A DNA stretch of 64,000 bases from Microbulbifer taiwanensis (GTDB lineage: Bacteria; Pseudomonadota; Gammaproteobacteria; Pseudomonadales; Cellvibrionaceae): contig NZ_JACZFR010000032.1 in NCBI RefSeq assembly GCF_014904815.1, positions 83,966 to 147,965 on the forward strand, read 5' to 3'. Positions within the stretch are counted from its first letter, which is position 1, and every line of letters begins with the position of its first letter. Positions 1 through 9,031 of this stretch are shown here, piece after piece. The notes beneath the pieces are model-generated. The model did not search any database. It was not told the DNA's origin and saw only the letters and a program-made list of their open reading frames with translations. Both the position numbers and the translations under genes were made by a program.

Positions 1-35
1 TACTGCGGTGTCAAACTGGCGATGCAAAATCCGGG

Positions 36-449
36 CTAGGGCCCCAATCCACTATCAGCCCAACTCTTATGCAGAATTCTAATTGTTAGCCATTGTAGTT
101 TATTATCGTTAGAAACAGAGTAATCAGGGGCATTAAGGTAGCCAATCTCGAAGCAACCACCGGCGACTCCAAGCTCTTCTGGAGTTTCCGAATATATCCA
201 ATAGAGGGTAGTTCCACAGTTGGCACAGAAATATCTCCGTTGCGAACCCTTTGAGTGCTTTGACTCAAACCCATAGACACTAGACGCCCCCAAAATCTCC
301 TTAACCTGAGCTAAGTCGAAATAGGCAGACGCACCGAAAGCGCTACCCGTTCTGCGACGACAGTTATAACAGTGACATACACCAAAACGTTTCGGGCTCC
401 CCAAGACCTCGATAGCCAACTCCCCGCAACAGCATTGTGCCCTTGCCAT
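36..449 (-). CDS. GFA-family zinc protein (CENP-V/GFA fold)
   Basis: A 137-residue protein of the glutathione-dependent formaldehyde-activating (GFA) family. The family fold binds zinc through clustered cysteines, all visible here: CCC at residues 6-8, CHCYNC near residue 25 and CANCG near residue 75. Length is usual for the family. The ATG follows a GAGGT-like ribosome site. Most relatives are not proven S-(hydroxymethyl)glutathione synthases, so I name only the family. It stands alone, with a 200-base gap to the next gene and no partner that suggests a substrate. Confidence 0.85.
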   Translation of the reverse strand: MARAQCCCGELAIEVLGSPKRFGVCHCYNCRRRTGSAFGASAYFDLAQVKEILGASSVYGFESKHSKGSQRRYFCANCGTTLYWIYSETPEELGVAGGCFEIGYLNAPDYSVSNDNKLQWLTIRILHKSWADSGLGP

Positions 450-647
450 ATCTACCTCACAAAAAAATAATCAGATATACGCTGAACCATCTCCGGCACT
501 AAGTTCCTCCAGAGTGTTTTCGGCAATACGGAAGAAACCTAAAACCTGCTTAATAAAAATAATCCTTTGACGAGAGACACAGGCTCCAGTTCACTTTAAA
601 TCGAATACGATTTGAATGCCGAAGAAACAGGTACTAACTCGAAGCCG

Positions 648-1022
648 TTATCGTATAAAAACGGAGTTTAGGCTCACCCTTATATCAGTGCACTCATATG
701 AATCATCCCACTTGAACCTGAGATAGCTGTTCGCATTAATAGCGGCTATACGCTTTAACCGTTCAGAGCTACCGGTAATACACCTGGCTTCATTGCCATC
801 AGCGTCTACAGCAAGACAGAACGCTTTAGAGCCGGACTCATCTTCGTACAATTCGCAACCAATGGACTGGGCATCGTCCTAACTATGCCGTGCGGCACTC
901 AGAGCGCCGATGGCACTATTGGCACTGAAATCGATGACCACCTCCTTATCGGAAGTCTCCCCAGCCAGTGCAACGGCCGATACGGCCATGGCAGCAATGA
1001 GCATCGAAATATTTTTAATCAT
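648..1022 (-). pseudogene. Small exported protein gene interrupted by an amber codon
   Basis: Read from the ATG at 1022, this encodes a signal peptide (MIKNISMLIAAMAVSAVALA) and a short mature protein, but an in-frame TAG at 881-879 stops it after about 47 residues. Reading resumes in the same frame to the TAA at 648. The whole frame is homologous to the intact 125-residue gene at 27784-28161: both have GALxAxRxS before the stop and IGC soon after, then spaced Cys residues. The amber codon falls where the intact paralog has Gln, so a CAG to TAG change is the simplest cause. There are no frameshifts, which suggests recent loss, suppression or a base error. Confidence 0.75.
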
Positions 1023-1379
1023 AGAACCGCCTAAGTTTTTGTTGGAAACAAACAATACTCTCGTTTCAACATCGATAGAGCCAGTAGTCTATAGTTCTAC
1101 TCACCCAACAGACGGCGCGAAATAGGTCACAAACAGGTGATTTTGGACATGACCTTTCAGTACTCGGCCGGATACTGCTCATGTATAAAATCGCAAACCG
1201 GTAAAACCTGAGCAGTAGAAGGCACTCATGATCAAGAAATTGCATAATACCGGCGAGACGGGAAACAGGCGGCATTTCGACCCAAATGACCCGGATCATT
1301 TGATTGCCGGGCTGTTACCCTGCGCTAACTCCCTAAACTCTCCGCAAACAGCAGAAACAATAGTTCAAGAGGATTATCC
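1023..1379. other. Gene-free stretch (about 360 bp)
   Basis: Divergent intergenic region between the broken small gene (minus) and the first alpha/beta hydrolase (plus). It should hold both promoters, but I see no convincing -35/-10 pair. Short reading frames here resemble no protein family. A purine-rich AAGAGGA ribosome site lies just before 1380. Confidence 0.5.
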
Positions 1380-2330
1380 ATGCCCCCCCTATCCCACAGC
1401 GTCGATTGCTCCGGCTGCTCTCTTGCAGTATCTGAATATCCAGCCCAGGGCAGAGCGAAAGGCGTAGTGGTTGCCGGGCACGCGATGATGGCTAACCGCC
1501 GCACACTCGACCGCCCCAGAGGAAGAGGCCTCGCCAGCACCCTAGCCGAGGCAGGGTTACACGTATACACATTTGACCTACGCGGTCACGGACAAAGCAG
1601 CACCGCAGGAAACAGCCATTGGAATTACGACGAAATTGTCCGCGGTGACATTCCTGCAGTGGTCGACTGGGTCCGCGCCAGGCACCCGGCTTTACGCCTC
1701 GGATTACTTGGCCACAGCCTCACCGGCCACGCCTCCCTGTTCTGGCTAGGACTGACACCCCGGGCCCCGGTAGATGCACTGGTTCTCTACGCAACCAACC
1801 TGTGGTTGCCGCAGTTCGAACCTACTAACTGGGTTTGGTTCCGCAGACGCGCCGTGCTGTTTATATGGGAACTTCTCTGCAAGCCCTTGGGTTACTTCCC
1901 CGCTCGCCGCCTGCGTGTGGGCTCGGAGGACGTTCCGTTATCCTTCGTTGCTGATCTTCGTCGATGGGCGAGAACCGGTAGCTGCATATGCGCCACAGAT
2001 GGAGTGGACTACCTGTCATTACGAGATAATGTACGGCAACCTGTATTGGCGATTACTGGTGAGAAAGATCGCTTTCTGTGCCCACTCGAATACTGCCAAC
2101 AATTTCTAGCACCGGTCCCAGATCACCGTATCTATTGCGCCCCGAATGCAAACCACATGACAGTCGTAACCAGAGAGCTATCCCGCCCCGCATGGGAACA
2201 CACCGCACAATGGCTCGTTGAGCAGCTAGACAGACCTCTCTCGCGCCAAATGGAAGAGTCAGTAACCTCTAAAAATCAACAGTGGCGTCGAGATAAGAAG
2301 AAAACCGCAGACGACTTTCAAACACAATGA
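1380..2330 (+). CDS. Alpha/beta hydrolase (serine hydrolase)
   Basis: A 316-residue alpha/beta-hydrolase-fold protein. The nucleophile elbow GHSLTG places Ser at about residue 113, the acid is Asp in GEKDRF near 230 and the base is His in NANHM near 259, giving a complete triad. The segment FDLRGHGQS after the oxyanion region is typical of carboxylesterase or acyltransferase-like members. No signal peptide, so probably cytoplasmic. The C-terminal ~35 residues are charged and probably disordered. It is clearly paralogous to the next gene: both share PARRL, an ADLRRW/RQLALW-like helix and the DRF acid loop. Substrate cannot be told; short acyl esters or lipids are plausible. The ATG has an AAGAGGA ribosome site. 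Confidence 0.85.
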   Translation: MPPLSHSVDCSGCSLAVSEYPAQGRAKGVVVAGHAMMANRRTLDRPRGRGLASTLAEAGLHVYTFDLRGHGQSSTAGNSHWNYDEIVRGDIPAVVDWVRARHPALRLGLLGHSLTGHASLFWLGLTPRAPVDALVLYATNLWLPQFEPTNWVWFRRRAVLFIWELLCKPLGYFPARRLRVGSEDVPLSFVADLRRWARTGSCICATDGVDYLSLRDNVRQPVLAITGEKDRFLCPLEYCQQFLAPVPDHRIYCAPNANHMTVVTRELSRPAWEHTAQWLVEQLDRPLSRQMEESVTSKNQQWRRDKKKTADDFQTQ

Positions 2331-2755
2331 GCACCCACAAATAGAGTACACACGCTGAAATAATATCAGGAAATTGGCGCACCTCTCAATGATTTACGCA
2401 ACCGCACCAGATGCAGTATGCAATGAACACGTGGACCAGGAAAAGTCTAGTCAAATTTCTGATACTACATGATGCAATAATATAGTTACTCTCTACTCAC
2501 TTACACTTTAAGAATTTGAAAACTCAAACTTCATGATAAAACCTTAATTAAATAAAATAATTCCGCATAAAACCGCTGAACAAACATTGAAAATTAAATT
2601 CACTTCTGATATAGGTGAAACTTAGATATCGCAAAGCAAGTAAGGCCCCCGCTGGTTAAGAACAGAAGCCTTGTGAAACCGCCCTAGAACGGAAGGTTCC
2701 GATTGCTTGCAATACAGCCGACACGAACCCACTTCACAATCTCGGAGGCGAAACT
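2331..2755. other. Gene-free stretch (about 425 bp)
   Basis: AT-rich gap between the two hydrolase genes. No gene, clear terminator or repeat seen. The last 15 bases carry the GGAGG ribosome site of the next gene. The length argues that the two hydrolases are transcribed separately. Confidence 0.5.
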
Positions 2756-3658
2756 TTGACCCAGGAAACACAGTCGATCGATCACTTCATTTCAGCCGGC
2801 GGCGGGCACCAACTCATGGTTCAGGAGTTGGTGCCCGCACGAGGCACGGAAAATGGCGCTGCCGTGCTTTGCTTACACGGGATTTTCTCCGACAGCCGCT
2901 TTTTCTACAACAGCGTCCAGCAGGGAGCCGGCCGCTACCTGTTAGACCAGGGTTACAGAGTGCTACTAGGAAATCTGCGCGGGCACGGGCGCAGCCGTTG
3001 GCCAAACGGAGAGGCTCGATGCTGGGACTGGAGCTTCGATACCTATGTCGATTCGGACGTGCCCGCGCTGATCCGCTTCGCATCCGAGCAACACAAGGGC
3101 CCGCTACTCATGCTCTGCCACAGTTTCGGCGGCTATGCCGCACTGGCAGCATTAGGGTTGGATCCCAGTCTGCAGGCCGAGGTTTCCGGCGTCGCGGCTC
3201 TGGCGTCAGCCATCAATGACTACTCAGACGGCGGCCTTTCCAAGCGCATACAATTGCCACTCTCGGACCTGGTAGCGCATATCTTCGGAAGAATGCCTGC
3301 CAGGCGTCTCGGCCTAGGCCCTTCGGACGAACCGCCAGCGTTAATGCGGCAGCTCGCACTGTGGGCCGCCCGCGGCAGCTTCGCTAGCGTTGACGGTAGC
3401 CGCAATTACTGGAAACTCCTGCGAAACGTGAAACTCCCTGTCTATGCCGGCATCGGTGCAGCAGACCGCTTCCACGCCTCCCCTGCACGTGCGAAGAAGC
3501 TCGTAGAGCATTTAGGCAGTAAAGATATTACTTTCGAGACCTTCGGTAGAGCACAGGGCTTTGGACACGATTTTTCCCATTTCGATATAGCAGCAGGCAA
3601 ACGCGCCCAAAGTGTCGTATTGCCCTGTGTGCATGCCTGGATGGAGAAGTATTACTAA
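2756..3658 (+). CDS. Alpha/beta hydrolase, paralog of the 1380 gene
   Basis: A 300-residue alpha/beta hydrolase. Motifs: LCLHGIF (oxyanion turn, about residue 40), LRGHGRS (about 75), nucleophile CHSFGG with Ser near 123 (Cys replaces the first Gly of GxSxG), Asp in AADRF near 237, and His near 271 or 275 (GHDFSH). I chose TTG at 2756 because GGAGG lies seven bases upstream and no ATG fits the start of homology. Shared PARRL and the acid-loop pattern make it a paralog of the preceding gene, though the two are diverged. No signal peptide. Likely an esterase or lipase acting on an unknown substrate. Confidence 0.85.
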   Translation: MTQETQSIDHFISAGGGHQLMVQELVPARGTENGAAVLCLHGIFSDSRFFYNSVQQGAGRYLLDQGYRVLLGNLRGHGRSRWPNGEARCWDWSFDTYVDSDVPALIRFASEQHKGPLLMLCHSFGGYAALAALGLDPSLQAEVSGVAALASAINDYSDGGLSKRIQLPLSDLVAHIFGRMPARRLGLGPSDEPPALMRQLALWAARGSFASVDGSRNYWKLLRNVKLPVYAGIGAADRFHASPARAKKLVEHLGSKDITFETFGRAQGFGHDFSHFDIAAGKRAQSVVLPCVHAWMEKYY

Positions 3659-4561
3659 TAGTGGCACGGATAACAGCCTCACCCTCCAAAGCAATCACCC
3701 TCCCATTGCGCCGGCGTTAAGCCGGCACTCTCCGCCACTGCCATCGACAGCTTCCCCGGTATAAAATTATTAGTGAATCGGACCAATCAACCTGGCAGGG
3801 TTTTCGTATATCATCCCAAAATCACAGTAAACTTTCGTCGTGAAGTAAAGTAAATCCTATCCCCCGCCACAGGTTTTCCGGTTTTTTGACAGGTATGCGA
3901 GAGATCGCGAGATAGTAAATTACTGCCTGTTGTTCATACCTTGACCCATTGTGTCGCCATCTCAGTCCACCGACCGGCACACCATTGAATGGCGGACGGG
4001 CCACTTCAAGCTAACCGCCCGCTTCAATCGCGATGGTACTCTAAGGAATGACCAGGGATCTGCGGGTAAACCAAACAGTGCAAATTCAGCCCGAATCACG
4101 ATAGCCAAAATATTGAAGACACTGATTCCAGCTGGAATATCGACACTGCCGAGATAAAATTGAGCACAAGCCTTCTTGGAATATAATTGAACAAGGGTGC
4201 GGCGTAGAGAATTCTTCGCAGCCTGAAAAGCAAATTTTTCTCAGAACTCCCCTATGGAACAACCACAGGGACAGCGGTCGTGGTAATAGCACTTACTTGA
4301 CGCGGCGCTACAACCGGGGTCGCCCCGTGAATAAAAAGAAGGAATACCATCTGCAACAGCGGATGAAAATACTAGTTCATCACCTGGAACAAATTAAAGA
4401 ATCAGTAATGGAGGATATGCGTCCGGCGAAACATCTGGGTGTCCACGCAGCCTCCCATCTGGCATATTAAACCCACCACGCCAGTTAAATATCTAGTAGC
4501 CTCGGCACGGCGATTATTACTTACATTTGGCTATACACAGCCTAGTAGCTACGAGGCACTT
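3659..4561. other. Gene-free stretch with duplicated upstream segment
   Basis: About 900 bases with no convincing gene. A GCCGGC/GCCGGC stem with a 5-base loop at 3710-3726 may be a weak hairpin downstream of the hydrolase, without a T-run. From about 3985 the sequence matches the region upstream of the second SGNH gene: a block around 4005-4170 pairs with about 6695-6860 and a block at 4492-4567 pairs with 7045-7119. Both blocks presumably contain the promoter region, but I cannot assign -35/-10 boxes. Confidence 0.5.
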
Positions 4562-6313
4562 ATGAAAAGAATAGCTCCAGTCTTAACAAGATCGCTATCT
4601 GCTCTTTCACTCACTCTCTTTATTTCGCCCGCTTTCTCGGAATCGAAACCGGTCACAGCTGTGGTTCTGGGAGACAGCTTCTCCTCCGGGCAGGCCGGGC
4701 GCTGGCGGGGCAATACACGAGTCCCGCAAGGCGGGGCGTCAACCCCCGAGAGCTTCGGAACCGATGGTGCCGAACATGCTGCACCTGGCTACCCAAGATG
4801 GGACTCAGTTTACGAGGAAGACAGCATTGATAACGGCTGCCATCGCGCATACAGCGCCCCCATCCGCCAGTTGAGAAAGCCCTATTTCCCCATGCCACCG
4901 CTACAAATTAACGGCCCCTTCCCAAGCGTAGTCAACCTGGCCTGCAGCGGCGCTCGCAGTAAACATCTCTGGCCCGAGGCGGAGGGCGGAGAATACCAGA
5001 TGGACCAGGTGCCGCAGATCACTCGCCTCAACGAGCTGGCGCAGGATAACGATATAGAGCTGATTGTCCTCGGTATCGGCGGAAACGACTTGGGCTTCTC
5101 CGACATGATAGCTTCATGTATATATTTTTGGATAGCAAAAAACGAAATGGAAGAATTTGAAGATGAAAGATGTTGGGATGATATCAACGAAACCCTCTCT
5201 CTCTCGCTGTTCGATACCTATGGCAATGTTTCCAAAACCGTCGACTTGATCCGCCAGACTATGACAATCCATGGAAGAACGGATCCCAACGACTATCGAA
5301 TCGTATTAATGGGCTATCCGGCAATCATCGCAGGATCCGATGATAATCGATACAATGAATGGAATCGAAGAATATATGGAAGGTGTCCCTTTATTGACGA
5401 CGACTCTGATTATATCAAGCACACCTTGATGCCAAAGATCAACGGATTGTACGAGGCACTCGCCCACGAGAAATCCGTAGACTTTATCAACCCGCAGTAT
5501 GTCTTTGATGGGCACAAACTATGTGAAGCGGAATCGCAGCGCGCAACTCCAGAAATATCCGCAACGGCGGAAAACATGGAGTGGGTAAGATATCTTGACA
5601 GCACGATGGATCCCGAGGGGAATGGGCGCGCCGGCGCAATGACCAGCTGGTTAGAAGACAACCTCTTCAGTGAAGACAATCCTATGGGGGAACAAGGCCG
5701 CGTGAATGAGTCCATGCGCCCCAATCAGTTCGGTCAGGAAGCCTTGGGCTCCTGCCTACGTAAATGGTGGATCCAGCGCGGTACAGCGCCGTCGGCCTTC
5801 AACTGCAGCAACCCCAACCCGGCAAGCACTCAGCACGTTAAAGTCGGCCCGCTGGCCGAACCCACCAGCGTTCATGTTGGCGGCTCATATTCCATTCCGG
5901 ATGCAGAGCTACAGCAGCAGGATCCCCCCCCTGGCGGCGGAGACGACCCCAACGATCCCCCGACCAAGACCCCCCCTCCGCACACGGAAGGCGTTGTCAC
6001 GGTACCGGGAGAACTGCAGCGCCACTTTACGATTGCAGAAAATGGCCAATCTGAGCCGGGCCGCATGGCGCGTATCGAACTCGCGATTGATCACCCATAT
6101 AGAGGCGACCTACGGATTCTCCTGCGCAACCCCAGTGGCGCCGAATATATATTAAAAAGGGAGAATCCAAGTCACAGTTCTCCAATGCCCTCCGTGTGGC
6201 GCGGCTATCTGACCCACGCCGCGCTCCAACCGGGCCAGTGGACTCTTGTAATACAAGATACAAAAAATGCACATACTGGGACTCTTCATGGCTTCAATAT
6301 ATATTGGTTCTGA
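4562..6313 (+). CDS. Exported SGNH/GDSL hydrolase with P-domain, catalytic His replaced
   Basis: Copy A of three paralogs. I start at ATG 4562, because a signal peptide (MKRIAPVLTRSLSALSL..., ending near FSES) follows directly and aligns with copy B; upstream in-frame codons do not belong. The mature protein has an SGNH hydrolase domain with GDSFSSG (Ser39) and IGGND (Asn175), a Pro/Gly/Asp-rich linker, and a C-terminal P/Homo B domain (about residues 500-584) containing RGDLRILLRNPSG. Block V, where family members carry the catalytic His, reads SMRPNQFGQ: Arg386 (CGC) replaces the His (CAC) of both paralogs. Secreted esterase or lipase activity is expected for the family; this copy may be inactive or work as a binding protein. 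Confidence 0.85.
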   Translation: MKRIAPVLTRSLSALSLTLFISPAFSESKPVTAVVLGDSFSSGQAGRWRGNTRVPQGGASTPESFGTDGAEHAAPGYPRWDSVYEEDSIDNGCHRAYSAPIRQLRKPYFPMPPLQINGPFPSVVNLACSGARSKHLWPEAEGGEYQMDQVPQITRLNELAQDNDIELIVLGIGGNDLGFSDMIASCIYFWIAKNEMEEFEDERCWDDINETLSLSLFDTYGNVSKTVDLIRQTMTIHGRTDPNDYRIVLMGYPAIIAGSDDNRYNEWNRRIYGRCPFIDDDSDYIKHTLMPKINGLYEALAHEKSVDFINPQYVFDGHKLCEAESQRATPEISATAENMEWVRYLDSTMDPEGNGRAGAMTSWLEDNLFSEDNPMGEQGRVNESMRPNQFGQEALGSCLRKWWIQRGTAPSAFNCSNPNPASTQHVKVGPLAEPTSVHVGGSYSIPDAELQQQDPPPGGGDDPNDPPTKTPPPHTEGVVTVPGELQRHFTIAENGQSEPGRMARIELAIDHPYRGDLRILLRNPSGAEYILKRENPSHSSPMPSVWRGYLTHAALQPGQWTLVIQDTKNAHTGTLHGFNIYWF

Positions 6314-6383
6314 CCGGCTTCCATAGTTACCAAAGCCTGCCTTCAAAATATTGATAAAGAAAAAAACATTTGTGCAAACTTTT

Positions 6384-6411
6384 GCCCGCATGTGCCAAGG
6401 AGCATGCGGGC
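6384..6411. terminator. Hairpin between SGNH copy A and AraC remnant
   Basis: GCCCGCATG and CATGCGGGC form a 9-bp stem with a 10-base loop, 70 bases after the stop of SGNH copy A. No T-run follows on either strand. Its counterpart at 8926-8954 keeps a stem despite sequence changes, which supports a role as a terminator between convergent genes. Confidence 0.5.
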
Positions 6412-6488
6412 AACACTCTATGCAATGAGTTATCTTGCGCTTGGTTAATATTTTTGTCTCAGCTCGACGACGACGCACTCTGTCTAGG

Positions 6489-6660
6489 CTAATTATCCTC
6501 CCCTCTAACTTTGTAACCGAAGACCGACCCACCGCTCCAAACCGTTTGCAGTGTTCTGCAGGTGTCAGGTTCACATTCTCAGGAAAATCCGTTCGAAGGA
6601 ACCGAGACCAGCATAGCCCGTCTCATAGACGACCTTCCAATAGGCTGATCCCCATTATCC
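6489..6660 (-). pseudogene. 3' remnant of a PfpI-AraC regulator gene
   Basis: This stretch matches the last ~170 bases of the AraC gene at 9032-10075. One frame reads NLTPAEHCKRFGAVGRSSVT where the intact gene has NLTPAQYRRRFGAVRRSLVT, followed by LEG and the end of the gene. Upstream the match continues at DNA level (the VGYAD-NRLFKRK part of the second helix-turn-helix) but with frame-breaking indels, and it stops near 6660. No 5' part exists, so it cannot encode a regulator. It marks the edge of the tandem duplication. Confidence 0.8.
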
Positions 6661-7113
6661 GACACCACCTCTGGTCGCCGACCTGTAGATGCGCCACTTA
6701 AGACCAACCGGCCGCTTCAATCGCGATGATGCCCTGGAAAAGGCCTGGAATCAGTAGTTAAACCACGCAGTGTATATCCAATCAAAATCAGGGCCCCAAT
6801 ATGGGGGACATTGACTTCAGCGGGGACATCGGCGCTACCGGATGACACTGAGCATGAGCCGTCCTGGGAGCGCCTCCATGACTACAGCGAAGGAGTGTCA
6901 GCTGCAACAGCGCAAGAAAACCTAAATTTATCGCCCGCAAAAAACTGACCAATCGTTGCCAGAGGAGTTGCAGCCCGATGAGATGTCGGACTGTCAAGTC
7001 CGCCCTCTTTCTGTCGCGCTCAACCCGGCACACCATCTAGAAATCTAGTAGCTTAGGTGCGGCGATTATTACTCGCATCTGACTATACACTGGCAAACAG
7101 TTACGAGACGCCT

Positions 7114-8856
7114 ATGAAAAAAATAGTTCCAATATTAAGAAGATCGCTATCTGCGCTTTCGCTCTCTCTATTAGTTTCGCCCGCTTTCGCGGAAGCGAAG
7201 CCGGCCACAGCCGTAGTGCTGGGAGACAGTTTCTCCTCCGGACAAGCCGGTCGCTGGCGGGGTAATACGATAGTTCCGCAAGGCGATTGGCCAATCCCAC
7301 GGAGTTTCGGAACCGATGGTGCAGAACGCTACCCGTCCGGCAACCCAAAATGGGACTCAGTTTACGAGGAAGGCAGCATTGACAACGGCTGCCACCGGGC
7401 TTATAGCGCTCCTATTCAGCAGCTGAAAAGGCCCTACTTCCCCGTGCCCCCCTTTATGATCCAGGGGCCTTTCCCAAAAGTGGTCAATCTGGCCTGTAGC
7501 GGTGCCGAAAGTAGACACCTATGGCCACTGGTTAATGAGGGAGAGTTCCAAGGAGACCAGGCGCCACAGATCACTCGCCTCGAAGAATTGGCATATGATA
7601 ACGATATAGAGCTGATTGTCCTCGGTATTGGCGGGAACGACATGGGTTTCTCCGATATGATAACCGAATGCATGGCAAAGTGGGTCAAAAAGCACTGGAC
7701 CGCAGATGACGATGATAGATGTTGGTACGGCATCAACGACCATCTCTCTTTGTCACTTTTCGATACCTATGGCAAGGTTTCCAAATCCATTGACCTAGTC
7801 CGCCAGACTATGGCAGTGCATGGAAAGACCGACCCCAATGACTATCGGATTGTACTCATGGGCTATCCGGCGATACTCGCGGGTTTCTATGACAATCGCT
7901 ATGGAGAAGGACACCGTAGAGAATTCGGGAGGTGCCCCTTTATTGGCGACGACGCTGAATTTTTTGAGCACACCTTGATGCCGAAGCTAAACGGCCTGTA
8001 TGAAACACTCGCTCATGAAAAGTCTGTCGATTTTGTCAACCCGCAGTATGTTCTTGATGGGCACAAGCTGTGTGAAGTGGGCTCGCAACGGGCAACTCCG
8101 GAAATTCCTGCCACGGCAGCGAATATGGAGTGGGTCAGATATATTGACAACCCGATGGATGCCGGGGCGGGCCCCGACGCGCTTATCACTTGGCTTTACA
8201 ACACTCTCTTTGGTGCAGACAATCCCATGGGGGAACAAGGCCGATTGAACGAGTCCATGCACCCCAACCAGTTCGGCCAGGAGGCCCTGGGCTCCTGCCT
8301 GCGTAAATGGTGGTCGCAACGCGGTACAGCGCCGTCGGCCTTCAACTGCACCAACCCCAACCCGGCAAGCACTCAGCACGTTAAAGTCGGCCCGCTGGCC
8401 GAACCTGCCAGCGTTCATGTTGGCGGCTCATATTCCATTCCGGATGGAGAGCTACAGCAGCAGGATCCCCCCCCTGGCGGCGGAGACGACCCCAACGATC
8501 CCCCGAACAAGACCCCCCCTCCGCACACGGAAGGCGTTGTCACGGTACCGGGAGAACTGCAGCGCCACTTTACGATTGCAGAAAATGGCCAATCTGAGCC
8601 GGGCCGCATGGCGCGCATCGAACTCGCGATTGATCACCCATATAGAGGCGACCTGCGGATTCTCCTGCGCAACCCCAGTGGCGCCGAATATATAATAAAA
8701 AGGGAGCATCCAAGTCACAGTTCGCCAATGCCGTCCGTGTGGCGCGGCTATCTGACCCACGCCGCGCTCCAACCGGGCCAGTGGACTCTTGTAATACAAG
8801 ACACAAAAAATGCACACACTGGGACTCTTCACGGCTTCAATATATATTGGTTCTGA
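7114..8856 (+). CDS. Exported SGNH/GDSL hydrolase with P-domain (copy B)
   Basis: A 580-residue exported protein starting at ATG 7114, which opens a signal peptide (MKKIVPILRRSLSALSL, ending near AFAEA). SGNH motifs are intact: GDSFSSG with Ser39, IGGNDMGF, and SMHPNQFGQ with His383. A Pro/Gly/Asp-rich linker leads to a C-terminal P/Homo B domain (GDLRILLRNPSG, then HTGTLHGFNIYWF at the end). SGNH members with this GRWRGN/CHRAYS pattern are usually secreted esterases or phospholipase-like enzymes; P-domains are beta-sandwich accessory domains. Multiple Cys suit an oxidised, exported protein. It is convergent with the AraC regulator at 9032, which might control it (inference from position). 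Confidence 0.88.
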   Translation: MKKIVPILRRSLSALSLSLLVSPAFAEAKPATAVVLGDSFSSGQAGRWRGNTIVPQGDWPIPRSFGTDGAERYPSGNPKWDSVYEEGSIDNGCHRAYSAPIQQLKRPYFPVPPFMIQGPFPKVVNLACSGAESRHLWPLVNEGEFQGDQAPQITRLEELAYDNDIELIVLGIGGNDMGFSDMITECMAKWVKKHWTADDDDRCWYGINDHLSLSLFDTYGKVSKSIDLVRQTMAVHGKTDPNDYRIVLMGYPAILAGFYDNRYGEGHRREFGRCPFIGDDAEFFEHTLMPKLNGLYETLAHEKSVDFVNPQYVLDGHKLCEVGSQRATPEIPATAANMEWVRYIDNPMDAGAGPDALITWLYNTLFGADNPMGEQGRLNESMHPNQFGQEALGSCLRKWWSQRGTAPSAFNCTNPNPASTQHVKVGPLAEPASVHVGGSYSIPDGELQQQDPPPGGGDDPNDPPNKTPPPHTEGVVTVPGELQRHFTIAENGQSEPGRMARIELAIDHPYRGDLRILLRNPSGAEYIIKREHPSHSSPMPSVWRGYLTHAALQPGQWTLVIQDTKNAHTGTLHGFNIYWF

Positions 8857-8925
8857 CCGGCTTCCATAGTCACCAAAGCCTGTCTTCAAAATATTGATAA
8901 AGTGAAAAAATTTGTGCAAACTTTT

Positions 8926-8954
8926 GCCCGCATGTGTCAAGGCACATGCGCGGC
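8926..8954. terminator. Hairpin between SGNH copy B and AraC gene
   Basis: CGCATGTG and CACATGCG form an 8-bp stem with a 6-base loop, and GCC/GGC extend it past one bulged C. It lies between convergent genes and corresponds to the hairpin at 6384-6411. The sequence has changed but pairing is kept. No clear T-run. Confidence 0.5.
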
Positions 8955-9031
8955 AACAGTCCACTCAATGAGTTATCTTGCGCTGGGCTGATATTTTCGT
9001 CTCAGCTCAAAGACGACGCACGCTGGCGAAG

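Larger units (their letters stand above)
3985..6660. repeat. Tandem duplication, unit A (upstream region + SGNH gene + AraC fragment)
   Basis: Unit A of a direct tandem duplication, with unit B at about 6690-9210. Upstream segments, the SGNH coding sequence, the downstream hairpin and the last ~170 bases of a minus-strand AraC gene occur in the same order and orientation in both. The offset is about 2.54-2.69 kb, drifting through indels. Only unit B runs on into a full AraC gene, so the break point lies within the AraC 3' end. Boundaries are by eye. Confidence 0.8.

Noticed and set aside
910..1125. Plus-strand frame over the broken exported-protein gene
   Set aside because: It is the reverse of the signal-peptide region of the minus-strand gene; composition and homology belong to the minus strand.
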